Assembly: GCA_019638355.1 (NCBI GenBank) | Contig: JAHBTY010000003.1 | Coordinates: forward strand, 645,325-709,324 | Source: Cyclobacteriaceae bacterium | Lineage (GTDB): Bacteria > Bacteroidota > Bacteroidia > Cytophagales > Cyclobacteriaceae | DNA length: 64,000 nt | Direction: 5' to 3' | Shown here: piece after piece, positions 1-8,997 of the stretch | How the letters are laid out: each line of letters begins with the position of its first letter | Position numbering within the stretch: position 1 is the stretch's first letter | Made by a program: the position numbers and the translations under genes | Notes under the pieces: model-generated | Told to the model about the DNA's origin: nothing | The model's input: only the letters and a program-made list of their open reading frames with translations | The model's database searches: none

Positions 1-1880
1 AATACAACTTTGGTAAGGCCAGGTGGTTTGGTTCCGAAATCAAATCCGGCTTCGAAATTATTATCTCTGAAACCAAGCCAGGCGGGCTCTTTAAAAATAT
101 CCACAAACCCTTTACGCCCATCGGTTAACGAAGTTGCGCCTTCGCCCCGGTATTGTTTATCGGCTGGTGAAAGTAATTCGGTTTGCAAGGGTTTGTAGCC
201 TTCCTGGTAAATGCTCGACTCATACAACGGACTGCAATACCAACCGGGTTTACAGGCTATCGCTTTCAGTTTTACTGTTTCAACAATGGTAATGGGTTCA
301 TTATATAACAGGCCGCTTACACTATCGGGTTGGGAGCCATCTAATGTATAGCGAATAGTTACTTGCGGCATGGTATGTTTTAATTCAATCTTGTCGGTGG
401 CTTTCAGAATTCCTTCATTCACCAGAATAGGTTTGCTTAAGGCCAGTGTACTTTCATCTGTAAAGAGATTATGCACGAATGTGATATGCGGATAAGTTTT
501 TTCCAGTTCAGCTTTACCCGAAACATCAATAGCAGTATTCCAGATGTAAACAGTTTTGAGTTGTGGTAAAGTTAAAATTGATTTTAGTGTTTCGCTTGTA
601 ACTTTTGTGCCAGATAAAGAAATCGATTTTAAGTTTTTGCACGAAGCAAGCTTTTCAAGTCCCGAACCGTCTATGGTTGTTGAATTGAGATTTAGTATTT
701 CCAGATTGCTGAATCCGGAAAGTAGTTTCAGGTCAGTATCTGTAACCGGCATTTTAGAAAGACTTAACGAAACCAATTGATCTTCAATTTGTCTTAAATC
801 TTCGAGGGCTTTGATTTCAAAATATTCCTTCACAAAAAATTCTGCTTTCAAAGCTGGACTGTTCATGTGTAACGGAAACACTGTTCGAAACGGTGTGTTC
901 AATTTTTCGATTACATCCGCGGAAGCGGCCTTGAAGGTATAGGCAGGCGCAATATTGAATAAAGTGTTTTGGCTTGCAAGTAAAACAAGTGTATCGTTTG
1001 GCTTGTAATCACTTATTTTTTTATCAAAGTCGGCACCCGATTTTATCCACGCTTTTAATAACTGAATCTCTGGTTGAGTTAATTGTGGTTTGCCATCAGG
1101 CGGCATGTGGTCATCGTGTTTCGGTGGCAAATGAATAAACTGAATCATTCGACTGGAATCCGGATTGCCCGGTATAAAGGCGGCTCCGCTCTCGCCACCA
1201 TGTTTAAATTGAGCGGCAACAGTCATTATCAGTTTTCCTTTCGCTTTCTTTTCGTTGTGGCATGAGAAACATTTTTTATCCAACACGGGCATCACGGTAA
1301 GTCGATATAATGAAACAGTTTCTGGATCAAGTTCGGGTTGTGATTTTTGCAATGGTTCCCAGATAAAATTTTCACCATGTGTAAGGCCGGCCCCGGTGTG
1401 TCCTGCAAACACAACCACACCCAATAACAAAATAATGCTAGCATGTTTTAAGGTAACAATTTCTGAAGAGGATTGATAGAACCACAACACTACATAACTT
1501 AACCAAGCCAGAATAAACCCGCTTACTTTGTGTTGTTGTAAGTTGTTGGCACCATAATCGCCACCAATGGCTAAAAGTAAACCGAACAAGGCTGTAAAGG
1601 CAGCGCTGAGTGTTATAAATAAAAGTAAGTATGTAATCAGCAGCACAAATTGTTTGCTCTTGAATTGCCCGCGCAGCAATAGCAACAAAACCGCAAGTAC
1701 AATAATGCCAATAGGAACGTGTAAAAAAAGTGGATGCAACCTTCCGGTAACCTGTAACCATACGGGCAACTCGATTCTGCTTTCAAAAGTAAATAGAAAC
1801 GTGGTCAGGAAGAGAATAAATAGTGTAAGGCTTTTCAGAAAACCAATAGGTTGTGAATTGTTGACTTGGGCTTGCTTCAC
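1..1880 (-). CDS. Membrane-anchored c-type cytochrome with LRR and hexosaminidase-C domains (3' end beyond window)
   Basis: The gene is open from a GTG at 1880 to the window edge, about 626 codons, and lacks its C-terminus. A TAG stop lies three codons upstream in the same frame, so no earlier ATG is possible. The first ~155 residues hold several hydrophobic segments (DUF2231-like). A heme-binding CxxCH follows at C204/C207/H208, in the Planctomycete cytochrome PSCyt1 context. Leucine-rich segments come next, then a chitobiase/beta-hexosaminidase C-terminal-like domain (IRYTLDGSQPDS, about residue 505) and the start of a discoidin-like domain (SLTDGRKG). It starts 12 bases after the DUF1501 gene, so the two are probably cotranscribed. 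Its role is unknown. A membrane electron-transfer partner for the downstream surface proteins is possible. Confidence 0.8.
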   Translation of the reverse strand, partial: MKQAQVNNSQPIGFLKSLTLFILFLTTFLFTFESRIELPVWLQVTGRLHPLFLHVPIGIIVLAVLLLLLRGQFKSKQFVLLITYLLLFITLSAAFTALFGLLLAIGGDYGANNLQQHKVSGFILAWLSYVVLWFYQSSSEIVTLKHASIILLLGVVVFAGHTGAGLTHGENFIWEPLQKSQPELDPETVSLYRLTVMPVLDKKCFSCHNEKKAKGKLIMTVAAQFKHGGESGAAFIPGNPDSSRMIQFIHLPPKHDDHMPPDGKPQLTQPEIQLLKAWIKSGADFDKKISDYKPNDTLVLLASQNTLFNIAPAYTFKAASADVIEKLNTPFRTVFPLHMNSPALKAEFFVKEYFEIKALEDLRQIEDQLVSLSLSKMPVTDTDLKLLSGFSNLEILNLNSTTIDGSGLEKLASCKNLKSISLSGTKVTSETLKSILTLPQLKTVYIWNTAIDVSGKAELEKTYPHITFVHNLFTDESTLALSKPILVNEGILKATDKIELKHTMPQVTIRYTLDGSQPDSVSGLLYNEPITIVETVKLKAIACKPGWYCSPLYESSIYQEGYKPLQTELLSPADKQYRGEGATSLTDGRKGFVDIFKEPAWLGFRDNNFEAGFDFGTKPPGLTKVV

Positions 1881-1891
1881 CTGCTAAACTT

Positions 1892-3340
1892 TTAAGCGAT
1901 TAAACCCGGCACAACATTGCCGGCTACATCGGTAAGCCGATAATACCGGCCCAAATGTTTATAGGTTAACTGTTCGTGATTTAAACCCATCAGGTGAAGT
2001 ACTGTTGCATGAAAATCATTTACATGCACCGGATCGCGTACAATGTTGTAACCAAACTCGTCAGTTTCGCCATAGGTGGTTCCAGCTTTTACACCACCAC
2101 CGGCCATCCACATGGTATAACAACGCGGATGATGATCGCGACCATAGTTATCTTTGGAGAGATCGCCCTGGCAATAGTTCGTGCGACCAAACTCGGTTCC
2201 CCAAATCACTAAGGTTTCATCCAACAAACCACGCTGTTTTAAATCCATAATCAATGCGGCCGTAGAACGATCCGTATCTTGTGCCTGCAATGGCATTTCG
2301 CCCACCATGTTGCCGTGCTGATCCCAACCTTGATGATACAATTGTACAAAGCGAACGCCCGCCTCAGAAAGTTTTCGCGCCAGCAAACAATTGGCTGCGT
2401 ATGTTCCCGGAACTAAACAATCGGCTCCATACATTTTAATAATGTTGTCGGGTTCTTTTGAGAGATCGGTTAATTCCGGTACTGCGGTTTGCATGCGATA
2501 CGCCATTTCATATTGTTGTACCCGCGCCTGAATTTCCGGATCACCAAATTCTTTATAGTTCAAATCGTTCAACTTCGAAAGTTGATCTAACATATTTCTT
2601 CGATCGGTCCGATCTCTGCCTTCCGGATCTTTCAAATATAAAACCCGCTCTTCGCTGCTGCTGAATTGCACGCCTTGATGCACACTATCTAAAAATCCAT
2701 TCGTCCATAATTTTGAATAAACCCCTTGTCCGTTACCGCGGCCGCGCGATAACAACACACAAAACGCGGGTAGATTTTTATTTTCACTTCCTAAACCATA
2801 ACTCAACCACGAGCCCATGCTGGGCCGATTGCCTTGTTGTGCACCCGTCTGCATAAACGTAAGGGCCGGATCGTGATTGATGGCTTCGGTGTGCATGGTT
2901 TTAATAAAGCAGATATCATCTACTACTTTGGCGATGTTGGGAAATAATTCGCTTACCCATGCACCGGATTTACCATATTGATTAAACTTAAAGTATGAAC
3001 CCACCAATGGAAATTTCGATTGGCCGGAAGTCATTCCTGTTAACCGCTGGCCCATGCGAATGGAAGCTGGTAATTCTTGCCCGGCCATTTTATTTAACAG
3101 CGGTTTGTAATCAAAACTTTCTAATTGCGAGGGTGCACCATTCTGAAATAAATAGATGATTCGTTTGGCTTTGGGTGCGAAGTGTGGTAACCCCAAGGTT
3201 GCAAGTGATGATTCGGATTTTGAAAACAGGTCGGGAATTAACAACGAACCCAATGCAGCCGAACCAAGCCCGAGGCTGAGCTTACCCAGAAAGTGCCTGC
3301 GCGTAACATGCTTACGATGATCAATAAATTCTTTGCTCAT
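1892..3340 (-). CDS. DUF1501 family secreted protein (sulfatase-like fold)
   Basis: The 482-residue protein starts with a Tat-type signal: TRRHFLGKL with the arginine pair at 14-15, then a hydrophobic stretch. The body is a full-length DUF1501 protein, a family related to the alkaline phosphatase/sulfatase superfamily, with WGTEFGRT and DHHPRC near the C-terminus, typical of the family. It lies four bases downstream of the DUF1549/DUF1553 gene and just upstream of the cytochrome gene, so the three form one operon. The same pairing is abundant in Planctomycetes, where it is linked to degradation of complex, often sulfated, polysaccharides. The enzymatic activity is not established. Confidence 0.88.
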   Translation of the reverse strand: MSKEFIDHRKHVTRRHFLGKLSLGLGSAALGSLLIPDLFSKSESSLATLGLPHFAPKAKRIIYLFQNGAPSQLESFDYKPLLNKMAGQELPASIRMGQRLTGMTSGQSKFPLVGSYFKFNQYGKSGAWVSELFPNIAKVVDDICFIKTMHTEAINHDPALTFMQTGAQQGNRPSMGSWLSYGLGSENKNLPAFCVLLSRGRGNGQGVYSKLWTNGFLDSVHQGVQFSSSEERVLYLKDPEGRDRTDRRNMLDQLSKLNDLNYKEFGDPEIQARVQQYEMAYRMQTAVPELTDLSKEPDNIIKMYGADCLVPGTYAANCLLARKLSEAGVRFVQLYHQGWDQHGNMVGEMPLQAQDTDRSTAALIMDLKQRGLLDETLVIWGTEFGRTNYCQGDLSKDNYGRDHHPRCYTMWMAGGGVKAGTTYGETDEFGYNIVRDPVHVNDFHATVLHLMGLNHEQLTYKHLGRYYRLTDVAGNVVPGLIA

Positions 3341-3344
3341 GGCA

Positions 3345-5645
3345 TCAGGTTTTGGTTATGGCTTCATCCATGTTATAAATGGTTTGAATCACCTGCATCA
3401 AGGCAGCAAGCGAAACCGTGTCTTTAATTTCTTGATGCGGATATTCACCGGCTTCAATAAATTTCTTTGCTTTCTCCGGACTTTGCTGAAATTTTTCTTT
3501 TTCGGATTTGTAGTAGGCGGTAAGTAAACTTAATTCTTCACTTTTGCTTCCGCGACAAACAATCAATAAGAATGCTTTTTTGATTTTTTCTTCTTCTGAA
3601 GATTTCCCCAACATTAATCGCTCGGCCAATACCCGCGAAGCTTCCAGCATCAAGGGTTCGTTCAATAATAATAATGCCTGCAAAGGCGTGTTGGTTACTC
3701 CGCGTTTCACTTCGCATTGATCGCGGTTGCTGCCATCCATTATCAACATGCCGGGTGGAGGCACTGTACGTTTGATAAATGAATACAAACCCCTGCGATA
3801 AAGTTTATCGCCATGGTCTTGTACATAACGCGCCAACACACCGCGGCCCGAAGTGGAAGATTCCCAAATGCCTTTCGGTTGATATACTTTCATGCTGGGG
3901 CCGCCAATTTCTTTAACCAATAGTCCACTACTGGCCAAAGCCAGGTCGCGCACGCCCTCGGCAGAAAGCCGGATGCGCGGTGAGCGCGAGAGTAAAATAT
4001 TATCCGGATCTTTTTCGCGTTGCTTTTTACTTATCGTTGACGATTGTTGATAAGTAGCTGACATCACCAGTTGTTTCATTAATCGTTTTATGTTCCAGCC
4101 GTTCTCGCGAAAATCAACAGCAAGCCAGTCTAACAACTCCGGGTGCGAGGGTAGCTCGCCCTGCATACCAAAGTCGCCACTGGTTTTAACCAATCCACGC
4201 CCGAACAACTCTTGCCACATGCGGTTTACAAACACGCGGGCCGTCAATGGATTTTTTTCGTGCAGTAACCATTTCGCCAATGCAAGCCGATTATTACCAA
4301 AGGCTGTCGAATCAAATGGAAGAATGGCATTCGGCAAACCAACATCCACTACTTCGCCATGCGCATCGTAATTGCCTCGCACCAATACATACGTGGGTCG
4401 CTTCCAGGTGGTGTCTTTCATCACCATCACTTCAACCGGTGTGGTATCTTTTTTATTGATGAAGGTGAGAATGTTTTCTACTTCTTCACTTGTGATTTTT
4501 ATTTTAGGAGGATCGGCCAACGAAGCCAATTGAATATCGCCCAGCAAACCTTTTTCGGGCACGCGATTAAAAAAGGCAAATGTGCGGTAATAATCTTTTT
4601 GTGAAATGGGGTCGTACTTATGATCGTGACAATGCGCGCACTCAAACGTTAAGGCGAGAAATGCTTTTGCAAAGGTGTTGGTTCGGTCGGTTACGTATTC
4701 AATGCGATACTCTTCATCAATCACACCGCCTTCTTGTGTAATTTTATGATTGCGGTTAAAACCCGTGGCCAGCAATTGTTCTTTGGTAGGATTGGGCAAT
4801 AAATCGCCTGCGAGTTGCCACGTAACAAATTTATCGTATGCATAGTTTTGGTTGAAGGCATGAATCACCCAATCGCGCCACGGCCACATGGTGCGCAGGC
4901 CATCATCCTGGTAGCCGTGCGAATCGGCATAGCGGGCCACATCCATCCAATGCACGGCCATCTTTTCGCCATACTGTGGTTGGGCTAATAATTCATCTAC
5001 AATTTTTTCATACGCATCCTCTGATTTATCGGCAAGAAAGCGAGCTTGCAATTCTGGTGAAGGTGGCAGTCCGGTAAGGTCAAGACTCACGCGTTTTAAT
5101 AAACGTTCTTTGTCGGCTGCAGCATTGGGTTGCAAACCGGCTGCTTCCATTTTTTCAAGAATGAAATAATCGATTTCATTCTTTGGCCAGGATTCATCCA
5201 CTTCCGGTAACGGATGTTTTTGTGGTGGAATGAAAGCCCAATGCGGTTTGTACTTTGCACCTTGCTCAATCCACTTTTCGATTAATGCAATTTCGGCTGC
5301 ATTCAGCGAAAGGTTGGAGTTGGGTGGGGGCATCAATACCGAGGTATCGGATGTTGAAATGCGTAAGAACACTTCCGATTGATCCGGTTCACCGGGAACG
5401 ATGGCATGTGCAGCGGGATTATCTTTCAATGCAGCCAATGCACCTTCGGGAGTATCTAACCGCAGGTTGGCTTTGCGCTGATTGGCATCCGGACCGTGGC
5501 ATTTAAAGCACCGATCGGAAAGAATGGGACGGATGTGCAGGTTGTAATCTACTGAATCGCGCACGCCTGTAATGGATCCGCTCTGCTGGCAATCAACCAG
5601 CAGCAGTGAAGTTAAAACACAAAAAATCCCAATTAAAAATCTCAT
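3345..5645 (-). CDS. DUF1549/DUF1553 (PSCyt1-PSD1) cytochrome lipoprotein
   Basis: I choose the ATG at 5645 (766 codons) because the longer frame begins with a GTG four codons earlier, and MRFLIGIF starts a normal signal peptide. The signal ends at a Cys after LLVD, an atypical lipobox. Order of domains: planctomycete cytochrome C with CFKCH near residue 46, DUF1549 (about 130-340) ending in a second heme-like CAHCHDHKYDP, then DUF1553 (about 440-720). This is the standard partner of DUF1501 proteins. It is the first gene of the three-gene minus-strand cluster. The protein is presumably anchored in the outer membrane or faces the periplasm. Its substrate is unknown. Confidence 0.87.
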   Translation of the reverse strand: MRFLIGIFCVLTSLLLVDCQQSGSITGVRDSVDYNLHIRPILSDRCFKCHGPDANQRKANLRLDTPEGALAALKDNPAAHAIVPGEPDQSEVFLRISTSDTSVLMPPPNSNLSLNAAEIALIEKWIEQGAKYKPHWAFIPPQKHPLPEVDESWPKNEIDYFILEKMEAAGLQPNAAADKERLLKRVSLDLTGLPPSPELQARFLADKSEDAYEKIVDELLAQPQYGEKMAVHWMDVARYADSHGYQDDGLRTMWPWRDWVIHAFNQNYAYDKFVTWQLAGDLLPNPTKEQLLATGFNRNHKITQEGGVIDEEYRIEYVTDRTNTFAKAFLALTFECAHCHDHKYDPISQKDYYRTFAFFNRVPEKGLLGDIQLASLADPPKIKITSEEVENILTFINKKDTTPVEVMVMKDTTWKRPTYVLVRGNYDAHGEVVDVGLPNAILPFDSTAFGNNRLALAKWLLHEKNPLTARVFVNRMWQELFGRGLVKTSGDFGMQGELPSHPELLDWLAVDFRENGWNIKRLMKQLVMSATYQQSSTISKKQREKDPDNILLSRSPRIRLSAEGVRDLALASSGLLVKEIGGPSMKVYQPKGIWESSTSGRGVLARYVQDHGDKLYRRGLYSFIKRTVPPPGMLIMDGSNRDQCEVKRGVTNTPLQALLLLNEPLMLEASRVLAERLMLGKSSEEEKIKKAFLLIVCRGSKSEELSLLTAYYKSEKEKFQQSPEKAKKFIEAGEYPHQEIKDTVSLAALMQVIQTIYNMDEAITKT

Positions 5646-5737
5646 GGTAGAAGGCACCTAAAGTGAGAATTTTAAATGAGATTTAAAATGGTTTTAGCTA
5701 CGGGATTTCAACAAGTACACGAATTAAATTTCAACGT

Positions 5738-6358
5738 TTAAAATTTCACCAGAAGTCCTGTTCCAATTTTAACCGAGGTATTTGGTAAATCGCGACCGTA
5801 ATTAAAGTTGGCATCAATATTCCACATTACCGGCCCCAGGTTTATCATTAGCCCCGCAGTTGACGAAAGGTAGTTAAACTCACCTTCGCCTGATACGGTT
5901 GTAAATTCTTGTTTACCGATGCCGGTACCGAATCGTAATACATTGGCGATTATTACACCAGCCTCAACTTGATAAAACGTAAAATATTTATTGATTCTAA
6001 TCTCATCGGTAGAAAGGTTTTGAAACGACAGCATACTGTTAAAGATATTCTCACTGGTATAGCCTGCTGTGCCAAAAATGCCCAAAGCATTACCGCCTTG
6101 TTTTTTTGCAGTTGTATAACCAATAAAGACGTGTGCCTGATACGAGACCGACTTCGTGGAGAATGATTGGAAGTTATCCTGTGGCGAACCTTGATAATAA
6201 TATACGGAGGGCCCCAGTAACATCATAAATCCGGATTTATTATCGTCCTTCACCAGGGTAGTAGGCTGTGTTTGTGCATAGCCTTTCTTACCAATCAAAA
6301 CCATTGCTGATAAAAGCAAAGACAATACAATAAGTATTCTACACGCTATTATGCTCAT
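5738..6358 (-). CDS. Outer-membrane beta-barrel family protein, unknown function
   Basis: A 206-residue protein with an N-terminal signal peptide ending near GYAQT. The rest consists of alternating short hydrophobic strands with aromatic residues (for example MLLGPSVYYYQG and GLMINLGPVMWNIDANF) and ends in a phenylalanine (GLLVKF), as small outer-membrane barrels do. No enzymatic motif is visible. The ATG at 6358 is five bases after the stop of the barrel gene 6364-7263, so the two are cotranscribed. I do not recognise a specific family. Confidence 0.7.
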   Translation of the reverse strand: MSIIACRILIVLSLLLSAMVLIGKKGYAQTQPTTLVKDDNKSGFMMLLGPSVYYYQGSPQDNFQSFSTKSVSYQAHVFIGYTTAKKQGGNALGIFGTAGYTSENIFNSMLSFQNLSTDEIRINKYFTFYQVEAGVIIANVLRFGTGIGKQEFTTVSGEGEFNYLSSTAGLMINLGPVMWNIDANFNYGRDLPNTSVKIGTGLLVKF

Positions 6359-6363
6359 AATTT

Positions 6364-7263
6364 TTATCGTTTAATAACAAGCCCGGCTTGCCCAAGTGTT
6401 AAGCCATTCCCAAAATCGACATATGCACCAACTCGTTTTAGAAGTGCAGCCTGAAATCCAACACGCACAATAATTCCCAATCCGTTATTGCGGATAGAAT
6501 TTTGTACCTGCACGCTACGATCATCACCCAGGTAACTAAAACTGGCATTTGATTTTGCCATAGAAGAATAGAGTGCTATTCCACCAATGGCATAAGGCGA
6601 AATTGTTTTAAACTGGCGTTCGTATTTTCCTACCAATGCGACTGTGAAAAGTGTTTCGGTGGTTTGTTGATTAATTTGCAATTGGTCGTATTCACTGAAA
6701 GTGGATTCGCTATACTTAAAGTTTCCTAAACCCGTAAGTACCCCAATGTGAATGTTTTGACGATATGGGAATAGGTAAGTAAGCTGAATGGCAGTGGTGC
6801 CAGCCTCAGGATTAAGTTCGCTTGCATTTTTTATTCCGGAATAATGTCTTATGAATCCGGCACCTACTCTGATTTCTCCACGACCAATGTTGGTATGCCA
6901 CTTTGTTGATGATGTGGTATCGGTAGTTCCTTCGATAGGTGGAATGAGAATGGGTATAGGTTGTATTTGTGCAAAGCGGGTGGAATCTATAGGTGTTAAA
7001 ATTTCTTTTAATTGATTGCGGTAACTGATGGCATAAATTTCTTTGCGTAACATTTCATATACGGGTCCATCGGGTATATCTGTCCTTTTATACCGTACCA
7101 GGGTTAACCCAACCTCCAAAACCCGTGCAGTAATTATTTCACCATTAGTTTTAATAATCACATCAAATTGTGCGGGTGGCACATCCGTTTGTTGTGCCTG
7201 TACGGTTACTGTAAAACACCAAATTAAAAAGCTTGAAAGGTATCGGAAATAAATTTGTAGCAT
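6364..7263 (-). CDS. Secreted protein with N-terminal conserved domain and C-terminal barrel
   Basis: A 299-residue protein with signal peptide (cleavage near VQAQQT). Residues about 30-90 form a compact domain seen widely in Bacteroidota (DVIIKTNGEIITARVLEVG ... DGPVYEMLRKEIYAISY), where a small beta domain precedes a membrane barrel. The remaining ~150 residues have the alternating pattern of an outer-membrane barrel (PYAIGGIALYSS, RVGFQAALLKRVG, GAYVDFGNGL). It lies between the lipoprotein at 7281-7853 and the second barrel at 5738-6358 on the same strand with short gaps, so the three probably form one operon. Function unknown. Confidence 0.72.
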   Translation of the reverse strand: MLQIYFRYLSSFLIWCFTVTVQAQQTDVPPAQFDVIIKTNGEIITARVLEVGLTLVRYKRTDIPDGPVYEMLRKEIYAISYRNQLKEILTPIDSTRFAQIQPIPILIPPIEGTTDTTSSTKWHTNIGRGEIRVGAGFIRHYSGIKNASELNPEAGTTAIQLTYLFPYRQNIHIGVLTGLGNFKYSESTFSEYDQLQINQQTTETLFTVALVGKYERQFKTISPYAIGGIALYSSMAKSNASFSYLGDDRSVQVQNSIRNNGLGIIVRVGFQAALLKRVGAYVDFGNGLTLGQAGLVIKR

Positions 7264-7280
7264 ATAATATAATTAAGTTC

Positions 7281-7853
7281 TTAATAGGATACATCTCGAA
7301 AGCTGGCTTGCAAAATTTGAACAGGATTTAAAAAACCGATTAAGCATAATGAACCACTAAATTCCCCACTTATTAATTTTTCGGTTTTGCTTTGTCTGTT
7401 AATTTCAAAAAAAGCATAAGTAGCAGGGCACAACTCCATACTTTCATATACACCATCTCTTTGAACAAGAAGGGTTATTTGATTGAGTCCGCCTTTTGAA
7501 CTATAATTGGTGGAATAGGAATTGCGAAGGTCAATTTCGTTTGATGTATCAAAATATACCATCAACACAAAACGCTGATTGTCGGTAGTAATACCTTCGG
7601 CATTAAAAAAGTAGCGCCTAAAAGTATAAGGTTGTGCCGGGTTACCCACCAGCCTGATAAAAGATGGTCCGGCAGTTAGCTGCACATTGTTACTTTTCCA
7701 TAAAGCTTCCGATCCATGCACCACAAAGCTTAATTCGCTTTTTCGTTCCGGTCTTATCTTTAATGGATTGTCAGTGCATGAGGTTAGCCATGCGGCCAAT
7801 AAGCAACCAAATATTTGTATGTTCACCATAAAAAACATTCTTGGTTTTACCAT
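7281..7853 (-). CDS. Putative lipoprotein, unknown function
   Basis: A 190-residue protein whose signal peptide ends in a lipobox (AAWLTSC). The start may instead be the ninth codon (7829), which still leaves a full signal peptide. The mature part is predicted mostly beta (SELSFVVHGSEALWKSNNVQL, split strands) and contains no catalytic motif that I recognise. It is the first gene of a likely operon with the two barrel proteins downstream. The context suggests a cell-envelope role. Confidence 0.65.
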   Translation of the reverse strand: MVKPRMFFMVNIQIFGCLLAAWLTSCTDNPLKIRPERKSELSFVVHGSEALWKSNNVQLTAGPSFIRLVGNPAQPYTFRRYFFNAEGITTDNQRFVLMVYFDTSNEIDLRNSYSTNYSSKGGLNQITLLVQRDGVYESMELCPATYAFFEINRQSKTEKLISGEFSGSLCLIGFLNPVQILQASFRDVSY

Positions 7854-8050
7854 AATGATTTCTGGAATTCCTCTTTAATTACTACATTTCTTTAAGTTGA
7901 TCTAAGCCCGAATTTTGCTGATGTTACTACACAAGAAATTTGTAACTTTAATTGATACCTCGATCAGAGCTTGTTTAATACGGTACGAAGGTAGGAGGCA
8001 TAGTTCAGGGGTAGATTGACGGTCATCAACTAATGTAAAAAATATTATTT

Positions 8051-8740
8051 ATGAGTTTTGAGGTAGATAATTACCTGTTTAAAAGCGATAAGTTGTTACG
8101 TGATATTTCGAAAACCTGTTACACTCAATTGAAATTAATTCAGCAACCTATTACAATAAAAAAAGGTGAAGTAATTTATCGGCAGGGCGATAAACCAAAC
8201 GGAGTATATTACCTGGTAGAAGGAAAAGTAAAGATTGAACAATCCAACAAGAGTGGTGACATTCGAGTTGTTTATATCTACATTGATAACGAATTTTTTG
8301 GATTTAGAACGTTAATGAGCGAAGAGTTGCAGCCTGTAACGGCTATTGCCCTGGAAGAAAGTAAGATACTATTCTACAGAGGAGAAGATTTTAAAAGAAT
8401 AGTTAAGGCTTCACCAACGCTTTCGTTAAATATGATTGAAATACTAGGATTTGAGTTTAATATGTGGGTTAACCTGATTACAGCTCTTTCACACAAATCC
8501 GCAAAAGAACGAATTGCCTTTGTACTACTGTTATTACATGAAAAATATAAACGGAGTAAAAGGATTAAAACAGAAATAACTTTAACAAAATTGGATATTG
8601 GCCGCTATAGCGAAACCACCGAAGAAACGGTTGTGAGGGTATTAAAATTTTTTGAGGAGCAAAAATTTGTGAAAACACAGGGACGGACTGTAAGCATAAT
8701 TAATAAACGCATGCTCGAAATTATTGCTGAGGAATTTTAA
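8051..8740 (+). CDS. Crp/Fnr family transcriptional regulator
   Basis: At 229 residues this has the normal size of a Crp/Fnr regulator. Residues about 25-140 form a cyclic-nucleotide-binding-like beta barrel (KKGEVIYRQGDKPNGVYYLV, then EGKVKI), and the C-terminal ~75 residues form the winged helix (LTKLDIGRYSETTEETVVRVL is the recognition-helix region). There are no N-terminal cysteines to suggest an Fnr-type iron-sulfur cluster, so the ligand is unknown. The gene stands alone, divergent from the lipoprotein gene at 7853, with 197 bases between them. It may control that gene or itself, but no operator could be assigned. Confidence 0.9.
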   Translation: MSFEVDNYLFKSDKLLRDISKTCYTQLKLIQQPITIKKGEVIYRQGDKPNGVYYLVEGKVKIEQSNKSGDIRVVYIYIDNEFFGFRTLMSEELQPVTAIALEESKILFYRGEDFKRIVKASPTLSLNMIEILGFEFNMWVNLITALSHKSAKERIAFVLLLLHEKYKRSKRIKTEITLTKLDIGRYSETTEETVVRVLKFFEEQKFVKTQGRTVSIINKRMLEIIAEEF

Positions 8741-8997
8741 CTTGTACGGCCATTGTTGTCTTACAACATCAATGTAAAACTTGTAAAGTGTAAGTACCTA
8801 TGTCAGGTTTTATTCGCAGGATATTGGATTGAATTTAAGATGTTCGAAGCAAAATTCTATGATTATCAAAGGCGCAAGCATCGGATAGGATGGATACGGT
8901 AGTTTTAGTAAAACCCATGACAAGTGTTAGGCTCTATAGTAAACAAAAATCCCCCGCTTGCAGGCGAGGGATTCTGAAATTTAAAACGTAACCGGTT
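8741..8997. other. Intergenic region between crp-like gene and accC
   Basis: A 257-base gap between two converging genes. Apart from the accC terminator hairpin near 8948-8973, I see no coding frame, RNA gene or repeat in it. Confidence 0.5.
8945..8973 (-). terminator. Rho-independent terminator of the accC operon
   Basis: Read on the minus strand, AATCCC and CGC pair with GCG and GGGATT around a short loop, with one C-A mismatch in the stem. A run of five T follows, beginning within the end of the stem. It lies about 25 bases past the accC stop. Confidence 0.75.

Noticed and set aside
1438-1761. Minus-strand open frame of 107 codons
   Set aside because: It lies in a different frame from the continuous 1880-to-edge cytochrome gene, whose domains are clear, so it is a shadow.
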